Shown here: positions 25,974 through 36,028 of the stretch, piece after piece | Position numbering within the stretch: the first letter of the stretch is position 1 | Layout: every line of letters begins with the position of its first letter | Source of the DNA: Burkholderiales bacterium | GTDB lineage: Bacteria; Pseudomonadota; Gammaproteobacteria; Burkholderiales; Nitrosomonadaceae | Length of the DNA stretch: 64,000 nt | Reading direction: 5' to 3' | NCBI GenBank assembly: GCA_024235735.1 | Contig: JACKLU010000002.1 | Span: forward strand, 283,878-347,877 | Program-made: the position numbers and the translations under genes | Notes under the pieces: model-generated | The model's database searches: none | Seen by the model: only the letters and a program-made list of their open reading frames with translations | What the model was told of the DNA's origin: nothing

Positions 25974-26540
25974 GTGGATCAGGCGGCCATCGCTGCGTTT
26001 GCCGGTTTTGGTTTGCTTTTATTCTGGGTCGCACAGCGCCTGAACCGGCTGAGTAACTGGCTGGCCGGTTATCCGCTACTCGTCTGGCTCAAACCGCTGT
26101 TGCACCGGCTCAAGGTCATGCTGATTGGTCCGGAATCGACGCAAGACAGCCAGAACTTTGTTGACGCACTGCGCATCTGGCATCCATTGATCGCACTGAA
26201 AAGCCCGACGCCGCGCACGGTCAAAGCTTTCGTCAATAGGCTGCGCTACATGGCCAGCCGAGGCGATTTTGCAGCCGAAGCGCATCATGAAGCGCAGATG
26301 GTGGCGCTGGTGACGATAGATTACTGTTATGAAAACAACGTGGATGAAGTGCTAGCCTTGATGGCGCAATACCTTGCCGAAGAATCCGGTTCACCGAAGA
26401 CACAGTTTGAAGCGCGCTGGCCTGATCTGGCATCGACATTAAGTCTGCATGTCCAGGCTTTCGGTGCGTATCCCTCGGCGCAGGATATTGCGTTTTATCA
26501 AGTCATGAATGCCGATATCTGCATTCATAGGCAGGAATAG
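25974..26540 (+). pseudogene. C-terminal fragment of a KAP-type P-loop NTPase
   Basis: A 188-residue open frame; the coding text can be read back only to a stop at 25950 and shows no start with a ribosome site. It contains LIALKSPTPRTVKAFVNRLRYMASRGD, the late motif of KAP-family NTPases (PR.IKRF.NRLR), but no Walker A. The N-terminal part, where the ATPase core would be, is missing, and in its place lies the broken end of the TonB receptor on the other strand. It is best seen as a remnant. Confidence 0.5.
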
Positions 26541-26963
26541 AGCGGTATGATTTCATTAGAGAATTGATTTTATGAATATAAATGCTGAACTTTGATGCAA
26601 ATCTGTGTTTGCGGTAACTTCCTGCTGTTTTGCAGTAGTGTAAAATATTGGACTTGTAACACGAGTATGCTTGTCACGGGGTTGACAATCCTTTTGAACA
26701 GAAATTGTAAAAAATATTTTAACCGACCAGTGTGCTGAGACAGCTTTATAGTGTGATGCAAAAAATCAAAAAAATTATTGTTATATGATTAAGATTCACA
26801 GCCGATATGTGTTGCAAACATCTAACGCGCTATGTAAATAAATGGTTTTTGTCGGCTTTTTCAAGTCTATCAAAATAAGTTCCTGTATTAATATCTGATA
26901 ATATGTCGATATAAAAGAGCTGATTTGATTTTGCCTGACTGAAATGTTGAAAAGGGAGTTTTT
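26541..26963. other. Intergenic leader before the XrtA locus
   Basis: This ~420-bp AT-rich gap precedes the first exopolysaccharide gene. No gene is credible in it; a 63-codon leftward frame (26570-26761) has no family features. It must hold the promoter of the locus, but I found no unambiguous -10/-35 or sigma-54 site. Confidence 0.4.
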
Positions 26964-27593
26964 GTGAAAACATTTTTGATGAATATAACGCTTATGAAAC
27001 AGTATACTTTTATAAGCATCGCCATTCTGTTATTGAGTGGATGCACCAGTTATCCGCTTTTGACTGATGATGAAAAGAAAGTTGCCTCGTGGGATTATTT
27101 AATTGGGCCGGGAGATAATATCAATATTATCGTTTGGCGTAATCCCGAAATTTCTATGTCTGTTCCGGTCAGACCTGATGGAAAGATAACAACGCCTTTG
27201 GTAGAAGACCTGCCCGCCAGTGGAAAAACAGCCACACAGCTTGCGCGTGATATTGAAGAGACATTATCCAAATATATTCAAGAGCCTGTAGTTACCGTTG
27301 TTGTTACCGAGTTCGTCGGCCCCTATAGTGAACAAATTCGAGTAGTTGGAGAAGCTGCCCGACCCCAGGCGCTACCGTATCGGGAAAATATGACGTTGAT
27401 GGATGTGTTGATTGCTGTTGGCGGTATAACTGATTTTGCATCGGGTAATCGCGCCAGTATTATTCGCACCATTGGTGGTGAGCAGAGGCAATTTCGCGTT
27501 CGTCTGAATGATTTGATCAGAGATGGTGACATTTCGGCTAATGTACCGATGAAGCAAGGCGACATATTAGTGATACCGGAAAGTTTCTTCTGA
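26964..27593 (+). CDS. XrtA-system polysaccharide export lipoprotein (Wza-like)
   Basis: 209 residues beginning at GTG 26964 with ggag upstream; ATG 26994 is a possible alternative. A lipobox (ILLLSGC) follows the signal. YLIGPGDNINIIVWRNPEISMSVPVRPDGKITTPLVEDL is the poly-export domain (PF02563) and ..SEQIRVVGEAARPQALPYRENMTLMDVLIAVGG the SLBB domain. It forms the outer-membrane-side exit for the polysaccharide (TIGR03027 type). First gene of the locus. Confidence 0.9.
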   Translation: MKTFLMNITLMKQYTFISIAILLLSGCTSYPLLTDDEKKVASWDYLIGPGDNINIIVWRNPEISMSVPVRPDGKITTPLVEDLPASGKTATQLARDIEETLSKYIQEPVVTVVVTEFVGPYSEQIRVVGEAARPQALPYRENMTLMDVLIAVGGITDFASGNRASIIRTIGGEQRQFRVRLNDLIRDGDISANVPMKQGDILVIPESFF

Positions 27594-27746
27594 TTTTCTA
27601 TTTAAGACAGTGCGGTTCTATTTGACGCCTGATATGTTTTGTAATCAAAAAAGCAGTGATGATCCTATTGCTAAATAAATCATCTTTTTCTAAAAAAATA
27701 TTTCCATGATACGAGACTCACATTTGAATTTGCTAGCGAGAATGCC

Positions 27747-29315
27747 ATGGATGAGTTAATTGCTCAGTTGTACGTGTACCTCAAGGGAACATGGAAATAT
27801 CGACTGGTAGCCGTTATTGTGGCATGGCTGGTTGCAATTGCTGGATGGTTGTTCGTGCTTAAATTGCCGGATAATTACGAAGCTTCAGCTAGAATTTACG
27901 TTGATACGCAGAATATCATAAGGCCGCTTATGGCGGGAATGACCGTTTCACCTGATGTGCAGCAACAGGTTTCGATCATGGGGCGCACGTTGATCAGTCG
28001 CCCTAATGTGGAAAGGGTTGTGCGCATGGTGGATCTGGATATACAGGTCGTCGACGAAAGAGAGCGAGATTTGCTGATCACGGAGTTGATGAAGCATATC
28101 AAATTGGGCGCCACTGTCGGGGATAATATTTTTACAATTTCTTACAATAATGATGATCCGGTTCTGGCAAGGGATGTTGTTCAGTCACTATTAACTATTT
28201 TTGTTGAAGAAGGTCTCGACAGTAAAAGAGGTGACTCATCGTCTGCGCTGCGATTCATTGATCAGCAGGTAGCTGCCTATGAGCAAAAGTTGATTGCAGC
28301 TGAAAATGCTTTGACAGAATTCAAGAGAAAGAATCTGGGATTGTTGCCAGGACAAAGTGGTGATTACTACACGCAGTTGCTTGAGGCGGAAGAGCATATG
28401 AGAAAAGCCCAGTTGGCACTGAAAGAGGCAGAAAAAGGTCGTGATGCGATTAAAAAACAGATTAGTGGCGATGAGCCTGTCTTTGTGTTATCACCTTTTT
28501 CTGTCGAAGAAGAGTCAATTGCTAATCCGGAGATTGATGCGAGAATACGCAATTTGAATGAAAGTCTGGATGCTTTGCGTATGAATTACACTGAAATGCA
28601 TCCTGATGTTATCGCTACGAAACGATTGATTACTCAACTTGAGGAGCAAAAAAAAGCGGAAGCCAAACGCAACTTTTCCTCAAGTACCAGAGATCCAGGA
28701 AAAAATTACAGTCCAATGTTGCAGCAACTCAATGTTGCTCTGGCGGATGCTGAAGCTGTTGTCGCTTCAATGGCTGCGCGTGTTGAGGAGTATGTTGCTC
28801 GTTATGAACGCTTAAAATCTCAGAGCGAAGCGATACCGCGGGTTGAAGCAGAATTTACGCAACTCAATCGAGACTACAGTGTCAATAAGGCGAATTACGA
28901 ACAGTTGCTGGAGCGCCGAGTTTCTGCGCGTATGTCTGGAGAGCTGACTTCCGCATCAGGGTTAATGTCTTTCAGAATTATTGATCCGCCCCAGGTTCCG
29001 GAAGTACCCGTGGGACCCAATCATGGCTTGCTGTTTACGGTTGTATTTATAGCTGCACTGGGAGCCGGAATAGGCGTTGCCTTCATATTCAGTCAAATCA
29101 GACCGGCATTTTACAGTCAGGGTAATCTTCGCGAAGCCACAGGGCTTCCCGTTCTCGGGGCTGTTCCCATGGTTTGGACCGATCAACAAAGAAAGCAGCG
29201 TATGCAAAGGCTTTTTATATTTGGCACGTCTATATTGTGTCTTGGGGTAATGTATGTGGGTTTGTTGCTATATTTCAGGAAGTTAAGCGTGATAGTTGAT
29301 GCGCTGCCATTTTGA
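27747..29315 (+). CDS. XrtA-system polysaccharide chain-length determinant
   Basis: 522 residues with a membrane segment near 20-40 (LVAVIVAWLVAIAGWLFVL), a long coiled-coil periplasmic part (residues ~170-400, e.g. EEHMRKAQLALKEAEKGRDAIKKQ) and a second membrane segment near 435 after the Wzz proline motif PPQVPEVPVGP. A third hydrophobic stretch is near the C-terminus. This is the TIGR03007 type that sets chain length and couples to the tyrosine kinase encoded next (54-nt gap). Confidence 0.9.
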   Translation: MDELIAQLYVYLKGTWKYRLVAVIVAWLVAIAGWLFVLKLPDNYEASARIYVDTQNIIRPLMAGMTVSPDVQQQVSIMGRTLISRPNVERVVRMVDLDIQVVDERERDLLITELMKHIKLGATVGDNIFTISYNNDDPVLARDVVQSLLTIFVEEGLDSKRGDSSSALRFIDQQVAAYEQKLIAAENALTEFKRKNLGLLPGQSGDYYTQLLEAEEHMRKAQLALKEAEKGRDAIKKQISGDEPVFVLSPFSVEEESIANPEIDARIRNLNESLDALRMNYTEMHPDVIATKRLITQLEEQKKAEAKRNFSSSTRDPGKNYSPMLQQLNVALADAEAVVASMAARVEEYVARYERLKSQSEAIPRVEAEFTQLNRDYSVNKANYEQLLERRVSARMSGELTSASGLMSFRIIDPPQVPEVPVGPNHGLLFTVVFIAALGAGIGVAFIFSQIRPAFYSQGNLREATGLPVLGAVPMVWTDQQRKQRMQRLFIFGTSILCLGVMYVGLLLYFRKLSVIVDALPF

Positions 29316-29369
29316 GGACGGGAATTGTTATATGAATTCAATGATTGATTCTAATCTTTAAGGATTGAC

Positions 29370-30272
29370 ATGAGTATTATTGAAAAAGCAATTTCCAAGC
29401 TTGAAAGAGCGGCAGGCAATAAAAGAACAGATCGCGTTAGGAGCCAAAAGATTCAGCGTATGACTGTTGATGCAGGGAATACTCTATCTAAAGAAAACGA
29501 CGTTACGCCAAATAAGCAGAGCAGCTTTATTGACAGTGTCCCAGAAAGTGTCAATGTTGAGCCGAGGAATTATGTTGTAATTGATCTGAAAAGACTTAAT
29601 CAATTGGGTATTGTAACGCCTGATCAAGGTAAAACGCAGATAGCGGAGCAATTCAGAATTATTAAAAGACCGTTATTGACCAAGGCATTTTCTAAGAAAA
29701 ATAATAATTTGATAATGATCACGAGTGCGTTGGCGGGGGAAGGTAAAAGTTTCTGTGCGGTTAATTTAGCCATGAGCATTGCGTCTGAGATGGATCACCG
29801 CGTGTTACTGATTGACGCGGATGTCGGTAGACCAACGATTCCAAATATTCTGGGTTTTGAGAATAAAATAGGCTTGATGGATATTTTAATAGAAGACTCG
29901 GTCGATGTTGCTGATGTGCTTATAAAAACCAGTATTGAAAAATTGAGCCTGATTTCGGTAGGTGCTGTGCACCCCCATGCAACGGAGCTGTTGGCGAGTC
30001 AGGCGATGCTGATGCTGCTTGATGAATTGGCGCAGCGCTATAACGATAGAATTGTGATTTTTGACTCCCCCCCTGTTTTATTGACCAGTGAAGCGCGCGT
30101 CCTGGCTGAGCGTATGGGGCAAATTGTATTGGTTGTCGAAGCAGAGCGAACGGCTCAGCAAACACTTAAGCATGTAATAAACCAATTTGGCGCAAGTTCT
30201 GATATCAGCCTGATCTATAACAAGGACAGAACTTTCTCGGATAATAAATATTACGGTTATTATTATTCATGA
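29370..30272 (+). CDS. XrtA-associated tyrosine autokinase
   Basis: 300 residues, site aagga. Walker A is ITSALAGEGKSFCAVNLA near residue 115-130, Walker A' VLLIDADVGRPTIP, and Walker B VIFDSPP. The C-terminus KYYGYYYS is a Tyr cluster expected for autophosphorylation. It is the BY-kinase partner of the chain-length protein just upstream. Its stop overlaps the next start by 4 nt (ATGA). Confidence 0.9.
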   Translation: MSIIEKAISKLERAAGNKRTDRVRSQKIQRMTVDAGNTLSKENDVTPNKQSSFIDSVPESVNVEPRNYVVIDLKRLNQLGIVTPDQGKTQIAEQFRIIKRPLLTKAFSKKNNNLIMITSALAGEGKSFCAVNLAMSIASEMDHRVLLIDADVGRPTIPNILGFENKIGLMDILIEDSVDVADVLIKTSIEKLSLISVGAVHPHATELLASQAMLMLLDELAQRYNDRIVIFDSPPVLLTSEARVLAERMGQIVLVVEAERTAQQTLKHVINQFGASSDISLIYNKDRTFSDNKYYGYYYS

Positions 30273-31837
30273 GATGTCTTGCGCAGCAAAGTAATCTTTT
30301 CTACGCGCGCCGTTTCTTTTGTGCCACATCGACCTTTCTTTTAATACTGTTCTTCACTTCTAATGGTGTAGCGGAAATCAAAATTAGCCCCTCATTAAAT
30401 GTCAGCGAGACTTTTACGGATAATGTCAGATTGGGTTTGATCGGCGGGGGAGCGGGAGGTGGTGGATTTGGCTTGGGCGGTGGATTTGGCGGGAGTATAG
30501 GCGCTAACAAGACTGATCTTATTACGCAGATTAATCCAGGTGTTGCCGTTAATGGGAAGGGACAACGTTATACGCTCAACGCGCAGTATGTAATGAATAA
30601 TTTGATTTTTGCCAGAAATAATAATCTGACAACGATCAGGCATATGCTGAATGCTGATGGTAATGCCGAGATTATAAGAGATCTGTTGTTTGTTGAGGGT
30701 AGTGCGTTGATTAATCAGCGGAATATTGGTTTGCTGGGTGCGCAGACCGATAGTAATATTTTTGCGACAGGTAATCGCGCCACCATCCAGGTCTATTCTG
30801 TAAGCCCATATCTTCGTTATCAATTTCAGGATTTTGCTACGTCAGAAATTCGCTATACCCGGAGCATTGTAAAAGGCGGGGTATTTGGTTTTCGCGACAG
30901 TCAGAGAGATAGTTTCCAATTTGGTCTAAATAGCGGCAGTTCATTTACCAAACTTGCCTGGGGCTTGAACTACAGCAATCAGATGATTCATTTGAATCAA
31001 ACTGGTCGCGATATTGAACTTGAACGCTCTATTGTGAATGTGCGTTACCTTCTGAGCAATCGATTTAGTCTTACATCCTCGGGAGGGTACGAAAGAAACA
31101 GTTTTTTATCGATACGCGGTAAGACAAGTTCTCCAACATGGACGGCTGGTTTTATATGGTCCCCCAATCGCCGTACAAATGTGCAGTTTAGTGCTGGGGA
31201 AAGATTTTTTGGCGACACTTATTTTGGTGAAATCAGTTATAACAAAAGATTGCTGAATCTGCGTGTTTTGTATGCCGAAGATATTACGACATTTAATCAG
31301 CAGGCCGGTGCTTTTAGTGCATTCGGTGCGCTTAATCTGAATTCATTGGGCGGATTGGGATTGCAGGATTTGTTGGGTTTGAATAATTTTCTGACAAATC
31401 GCGTTTTTTTACAGAAGCGCTTTAATGCCACTGTCGCCCTGAATGGTTCAAGAAATGACATATCATTGAATTTGTTCACTCTCTCGAGAACCCCCTATAG
31501 TTCTGGAGATATTGATGCTGATTTGATCGGCCTGAATAATCTTATTCTCTTTAACAATACCAAGCAGATGGGCGGTAATGTGGCTTGGAATTATAAGTTT
31601 TCGCCGCGCACTAATTTGATTACAACATTCAGTTATATAAGATTTGATTTCTCTAGTTCAAATCGTAGTAATGATAATTTACTTTTTTCGACTGCTCTGA
31701 ACAGGAATTTTGACGACGATTTACGCGGATCATTGGAATACCGGCGTATTGACCGGCTTTCGGGCATACAGACCGGTGGCGGAAATATCAGCCAATCCGC
31801 TAATGTTGTAACTGTTTCTGTAACCAAGAATTTTTAA
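30269..31837 (+). CDS. TIGR03016-type outer-membrane beta-barrel protein of the XrtA system
   Basis: 522 residues with an N-terminal signal and then IKISPSLNVSETFTDNVRL, the opening of the PEP-CTERM-associated outer-membrane family. A Gly-rich loop (GGGAGGGGFGLGGGFGG) lies near 60. The rest alternates strand and turn (YTLNAQYVMNNLIFAR, SVSPYLRYQFQDFATSEIRYTR) and ends in VTVSVTKNF with a terminal Phe. It probably forms an outer-membrane pore or anchor for the polysaccharide. Confidence 0.85.
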   Translation: MRCLAQQSNLFYARRFFCATSTFLLILFFTSNGVAEIKISPSLNVSETFTDNVRLGLIGGGAGGGGFGLGGGFGGSIGANKTDLITQINPGVAVNGKGQRYTLNAQYVMNNLIFARNNNLTTIRHMLNADGNAEIIRDLLFVEGSALINQRNIGLLGAQTDSNIFATGNRATIQVYSVSPYLRYQFQDFATSEIRYTRSIVKGGVFGFRDSQRDSFQFGLNSGSSFTKLAWGLNYSNQMIHLNQTGRDIELERSIVNVRYLLSNRFSLTSSGGYERNSFLSIRGKTSSPTWTAGFIWSPNRRTNVQFSAGERFFGDTYFGEISYNKRLLNLRVLYAEDITTFNQQAGAFSAFGALNLNSLGGLGLQDLLGLNNFLTNRVFLQKRFNATVALNGSRNDISLNLFTLSRTPYSSGDIDADLIGLNNLILFNNTKQMGGNVAWNYKFSPRTNLITTFSYIRFDFSSSNRSNDNLLFSTALNRNFDDDLRGSLEYRRIDRLSGIQTGGGNISQSANVVTVSVTKNF

Positions 31838-31849
31838 TGGATTGAATGC

Positions 31850-32854
31850 ATGTACGAATCATTTTATGGTTTTAGCGCCAAACCATTTCAACTCAGGCCT
31901 GATCCCACGTTTTATTATGGTAGTAAAGGTCACAGAAGGGCCATGGCCTATTTGGAATATGGGCTTGCTCAGGGCGAAGGATTCATTGTGCTTACAGGTG
32001 AAGTGGGTGCCGGGAAAACAACATTGGCTAGGAATCTGTTTCGCAGTTTCGAATCGAAGAAAATTGTTGCAGCCCAGATTGTGAGTACACATGTCGATTC
32101 AAATGATATTTTAAAATTGGTGGCAGCTGCCTTTGGCCTACCTTATGCTGAACTGTCCAAGGCTGCACTTCTGCTGGATCTTGAGCGATTTTTGCGAAGT
32201 TGTTATCAGCAGGATAAGCGCGTCTTGTTGTTAGTAGATGAAGCACAGAACTTGTCTCAATCGACATTGGAAGAGCTGAGAATGCTGTCTAATTTTCAGA
32301 CAAATGATGCGCCGTTACTGCAGACATTTCTTCTGGGCCAGCCCGAATTCAGGAAAATTCTGTTGGATCAGAATATGCAGCAACTTAGACAAAGAGTGAT
32401 TGCTACCTATCACCTGGGGCCGATGGATGAACTGGAAACCAAGGCATATATTGAGCATAGACTGAAAACTGTAGGCTGGACGGACAATCCGAGTATCGAT
32501 GATGAAGCTTATAAATTAATTCATCAATATTCGGGAGGAGTGCCGCGAAAAATTAATTTATTTTGTGACAGGATGTTTATGATGGGGTGCCTAGAAGAGC
32601 TGCATTATTTCGGTGAAAAAGAAGTCAACGATGTCATTAATGACTTTCATCAAGAATTCAATGCATCCAGGCTTGCAGCTGATGAAACGATAAACGCAGC
32701 AACGGATTTGATGAAGGCTCAATTCGAGAAAGCTGATTTGGAGAAAATGGAAAGCCGTTTAAGCAGAATGGAGAGATCTGTTCTGTTTGTGCTTGATTTA
32801 TTGAAACAGAATTTGTCCTTTGGCGGTGTAAAGGATGATCTTAATAAAAGATAA
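31850..32854 (+). CDS. XrtA-associated ExeA-like ATPase
   Basis: 334 residues. MYESFYGFSAKPFQLRPDPTFYY is the standard opening of the TIGR03015/ExeA family. Walker A is GEVGAGKTTLARNL near 50-60 and Walker B VLLLVDEAQNLS near 125. The last ~60 residues are coiled coil. It is thought to couple ATP use to surface polysaccharide assembly; the exact step is not known. Confidence 0.9.
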   Translation: MYESFYGFSAKPFQLRPDPTFYYGSKGHRRAMAYLEYGLAQGEGFIVLTGEVGAGKTTLARNLFRSFESKKIVAAQIVSTHVDSNDILKLVAAAFGLPYAELSKAALLLDLERFLRSCYQQDKRVLLLVDEAQNLSQSTLEELRMLSNFQTNDAPLLQTFLLGQPEFRKILLDQNMQQLRQRVIATYHLGPMDELETKAYIEHRLKTVGWTDNPSIDDEAYKLIHQYSGGVPRKINLFCDRMFMMGCLEELHYFGEKEVNDVINDFHQEFNASRLAADETINAATDLMKAQFEKADLEKMESRLSRMERSVLFVLDLLKQNLSFGGVKDDLNKR

Positions 32855-32869
32855 TTATTTATTGTGCTA

Positions 32870-33727
32870 ATGGATAAAAACGCAAACACTGTTACTAACG
32901 CAATGACAATCGACGTTGAAGATTATTTTCAGGTTTCCGCTTTTGAGCCGTATATCTCAAGAGCTTCATGGGACAGCATTCCTTGTCGAATAGAATTTAG
33001 CATGAACAGGATTCTTGATTTGCTTGATCAGAAGCAAATAAAAGCAACTTTCTTTACCTTGGGATGGATTGCAGAGCGATATCCATTGATGATTAAACGG
33101 ATGGTTGATAATGGCCACGAACTTGCCAGTCATGGTTGGGGGCACAGGCGGGTTACCGATCTTAGTCCAGCAGAATTCAGGGAAGATATCGTTCGCAGCA
33201 AAGCCCTGCTCGAAGATATTGGTGGTCATCAGGTTATAGGCTACCGCGCTCCGAGCTTTTCAATCAACAGTAGCAATTTATGGGCTTTGGATAGTTTGGC
33301 AGAGGCAGGGTATCGTTATAGCTCCAGTATCTATCCTGTGCAGCATGACCATTATGGGATGCCGGATTCACCACGTTTTGCATATTACCCAAGAGGCGAC
33401 AGTGGTGTATTAGAGATTCCGGCAACCACAGTAAGGTTATGGGGCCGGAACATTCCAGCGGCGGGCGGAGGCTTTTTCCGCTTTTGGCCCTATTCTCTAT
33501 CAAAATGGTTCATCAGCCAGATTAATCGTTGTGAATCACAAGCGGTCATTTTTTATTTCCACCCTTGGGAGATTGATGCCGAGCAACCCCGCCAAAGGGG
33601 TGTCAGCTTTAAAACCCGTTTTCGCCATTACCTTAATTTACATCGCATGGAAGAAAGGTTGACTGCATTGACAAGTGATTTTAAGTGGAACAGGGTTGAT
33701 AGGATTTTTCTTCCGAACCAGACTTAA
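32870..33727 (+). CDS. XrtA-system polysaccharide deacetylase
   Basis: About 285 residues from ATG 32870; a GTG two codons upstream is possible. MTIDVEDYFQ holds the metal and base Asp pair, HELASHGWGHRRV the two His ligands, IGYRAPSFS and VIFYFHPWEID the later NodB motifs (TIGR03006 type). It removes acetyl groups from amino sugars of the chain, probably in the cytoplasm since no signal peptide is visible. Confidence 0.85.
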   Translation: MDKNANTVTNAMTIDVEDYFQVSAFEPYISRASWDSIPCRIEFSMNRILDLLDQKQIKATFFTLGWIAERYPLMIKRMVDNGHELASHGWGHRRVTDLSPAEFREDIVRSKALLEDIGGHQVIGYRAPSFSINSSNLWALDSLAEAGYRYSSSIYPVQHDHYGMPDSPRFAYYPRGDSGVLEIPATTVRLWGRNIPAAGGGFFRFWPYSLSKWFISQINRCESQAVIFYFHPWEIDAEQPRQRGVSFKTRFRHYLNLHRMEERLTALTSDFKWNRVDRIFLPNQT

Positions 33728-33778
33728 TTGATAAGCGAAGATAACTAACCAATTTCCAATTCTGAAGTGAGTGTGGCA

Positions 33779-34807
33779 ATGTCTGTGACTATTCATGAAA
33801 TGCATCCGGAAGATTCAGTCCGCTGGGATCAGTTCGTAATGAATCATCCCGATGCTACATTTTTTCATCGATCCGGATGGAAAACGGTTATTGAGAAAGC
33901 TTTTGGACACAAAACCTGGTTCTTGTATGCGGAAAAAAATGGAGAGCTGCAAGGGATATTGCCACTCGCGGAAGTTAGAAGCTTGCTTTTCGGACATTCA
34001 CTCAGCGCATTGCCATTTTGTGTTTATGGTGGCGTAGTTGCAAAAAACGATCCTGCTCGTGAACAACTTGAACTGGCGGCGCAAGAACTTGCTGAACAGC
34101 TGAAAGTTGATTATCTCGAATTTCGTAATTTTCATAGCGTACACGCTGATTGGCCACGCAAGGATCTTTATGTGACTTTTCGTAAAGAAATTGATCCGGA
34201 TGTCGAAAGAAATATGCTGGCCATACCCCGCAAGCAACGCGCGATGGTTCGAAAAGGAATTAAGTACGGTCTTGTCAGTGAGGTTGATCAAAGTATAGAT
34301 CGTTTTTTTTATGCCTATTCAAATAGCGTTCACCGTCTGGGCACACCGGTTTTTGCAAAAAAATATTTTCGTTTGCTTAAGGATGTATTTGGTGAAGACT
34401 GCGAACTTTTGACGATTGTAAAAGACGGTAAGACGATCAGCAGCGTGATGAGTTTCTATTTCCGGGACGAGGTATTGCCTTATTATGGTGGCGGTACAGA
34501 AGAAGCCAGACAATTTGCCGCTAATGATTTTATGTACTGGGAGCTCATGCGAAGCTGTTGCGAGAAAGGTTATAAGATTTTTGATTTTGGTCGTAGCAAG
34601 CGGAATTCGGGCTCGTACAGTTTCAAGATAAACTGGGGATTCGAACCGCAACCACTGCATTATGAATACCGATTGATTAATTCATTGACGATACCCGATC
34701 ATAATCCATCGAATCCGAAATATCAGTTTTTTATCAAAGTCTGGCAGAAAATGCCTTTGACTGTTGCCAATTTAATCGGCCCACACATTGTTAAAAATTT
34801 AGGTTAG
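33779..34807 (+). CDS. FemAB-like XrtA-associated N-acyltransferase
   Basis: About 342 residues. ATG 33779 is preferred over GTG 33767 because of a GAAGTGAG stretch 7 nt upstream; this is uncertain. The sequence has the GNAT/FemAB motifs of TIGR03019: PDATFFHRSGWKTVIEKAFGH, IPRKQRAMVRKGIKYGL and KIFDFGRSKRNSGSYSFKINWG. It may add an amino acid or acyl group to the polysaccharide or a linked peptide. It precedes the TIGR03087 glycosyltransferase by 12 nt. Confidence 0.85.
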   Translation: MSVTIHEMHPEDSVRWDQFVMNHPDATFFHRSGWKTVIEKAFGHKTWFLYAEKNGELQGILPLAEVRSLLFGHSLSALPFCVYGGVVAKNDPAREQLELAAQELAEQLKVDYLEFRNFHSVHADWPRKDLYVTFRKEIDPDVERNMLAIPRKQRAMVRKGIKYGLVSEVDQSIDRFFYAYSNSVHRLGTPVFAKKYFRLLKDVFGEDCELLTIVKDGKTISSVMSFYFRDEVLPYYGGGTEEARQFAANDFMYWELMRSCCEKGYKIFDFGRSKRNSGSYSFKINWGFEPQPLHYEYRLINSLTIPDHNPSNPKYQFFIKVWQKMPLTVANLIGPHIVKNLG

Positions 34808-34819
34808 AGAGCGCGCTGT

Positions 34820-36013
34820 ATGGAGGATCTCCTGTATTTGACGCATAGAATACCTTATCCGCCGAATAAGGGGGATAAGATTCGTTCGTATCATCTGCTC
34901 AAGTATCTCAGTCAGCACTTTCATGTCCACTTGGGTACATTTGTAGATATCGAGGAAGACTGGCAATACGCCGAAAATATCAAAGAGTGGTGCGATGAAG
35001 TCTGCCTGATTAAGCTTGATCCTAGAATTGCACGTCTGCGTTGTCTTTCTGGATTTGCAACAGGAAGTCCACTGACATTGCCATTTTACCGGGACAGGCA
35101 ACTTAAGCAGTGGGTTGATGGCCTGTTCAAGATAAAACCTATAACAAAAATTGTTACGTTCTCGGCTGCGATGACGCAATACGTCAGGCATCTGCATTCT
35201 GCACAACGCGTTATAGATTTTGTTGATGTCGATTCTGATAAATGGAGGCAGTATGCCGAGACAAAGCCATGGCCGTTAAGCTGGATTTATCAACGTGAGT
35301 CGACGCTATTGCAAAATTATGAGAGAGATGTGGCGCAGGAATTTGACAAATCAACATTTGTTTCTTTGAAAGAAGCCGCACTCTTTAAAATGATGATGCC
35401 GGAAGTTGCTGATAAAGTGGATTACTTCAATAACGGTGTGGACACCGATTATTTTTCACCGATACATCAATTTCCAAATCCATATCCAACGGATAACCGC
35501 ATTCTTGTTTTTACTGGCGCTATGGATTACTGGGCCAATGTAGATGCTGTTGAGTGGTTTGTACAAAAGGTTTTTCCGATTGTGCGTTCGCAGATCGCTG
35601 ATATTAAATTCTATATTGTCGGCAGCAATCCGTCCGCTCGAGTACTTGCGTTGACAAAAATACCGGGAGTAATTGTCACTGGTAAAGTTGAGGACATAAG
35701 ACCGTATTTGAAATATGCATCTATTGCGATTGCGCCGTTGCGGATTGCACGTGGCATACAAAATAAGGTACTTGAAGCAATGGCCATGGGAAAAAGGGTT
35801 GTTTTGTCTCCTCAAGCAATGGAGGGGATACAGGCCGTAGATGGTGAAGAATTATATGTGGCCACAGATGAAATAACATTCGCCAGTAAAGTCATAAACT
35901 TGATCTCTGAAGAGAGTGACGTGGAAATGAACGCAGCTAGATCACGCATTTTATCTGACTATACCTGGTCAGCTAGTTTTGCGCGTTTTGATCAATTGTT
36001 CATGTCTACATAA
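34820..36013 (+). CDS. XrtA-system glycosyltransferase, TIGR03087 type
   Basis: 397 residues, GT-B fold of family 4. MEDLLYLTHRIPYPPNKGDKIRSY is the typical start, VVTYFNNGVDT-like text (VDYFNNGVDTDYFSP) marks the hinge and AIAPLRIARGIQNKVLEAMAMGKRVV the nucleotide-sugar E-x7-E region. It is next to exosortase A (15-nt gap), and adds a sugar to the growing repeat unit. Confidence 0.9.
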   Translation: MEDLLYLTHRIPYPPNKGDKIRSYHLLKYLSQHFHVHLGTFVDIEEDWQYAENIKEWCDEVCLIKLDPRIARLRCLSGFATGSPLTLPFYRDRQLKQWVDGLFKIKPITKIVTFSAAMTQYVRHLHSAQRVIDFVDVDSDKWRQYAETKPWPLSWIYQRESTLLQNYERDVAQEFDKSTFVSLKEAALFKMMMPEVADKVDYFNNGVDTDYFSPIHQFPNPYPTDNRILVFTGAMDYWANVDAVEWFVQKVFPIVRSQIADIKFYIVGSNPSARVLALTKIPGVIVTGKVEDIRPYLKYASIAIAPLRIARGIQNKVLEAMAMGKRVVLSPQAMEGIQAVDGEELYVATDEITFASKVINLISEESDVEMNAARSRILSDYTWSASFARFDQLFMST

Positions 36014-36028
36014 CAAGGTGATAAAAGC

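Noticed and set aside
25384..26034. A 216-codon minus-strand frame
   Set aside because: It is basic, Arg-rich text with no fold; the receptor's plug motifs appear in fragments in several frames of the same stretch, so it is part of the decayed gene.
26541..26963. A sigma-54 promoter before the XrtA locus
   Set aside because: XrtA regulons can use sigma-54, but I found no TGGCAC-N5-TTGC match.
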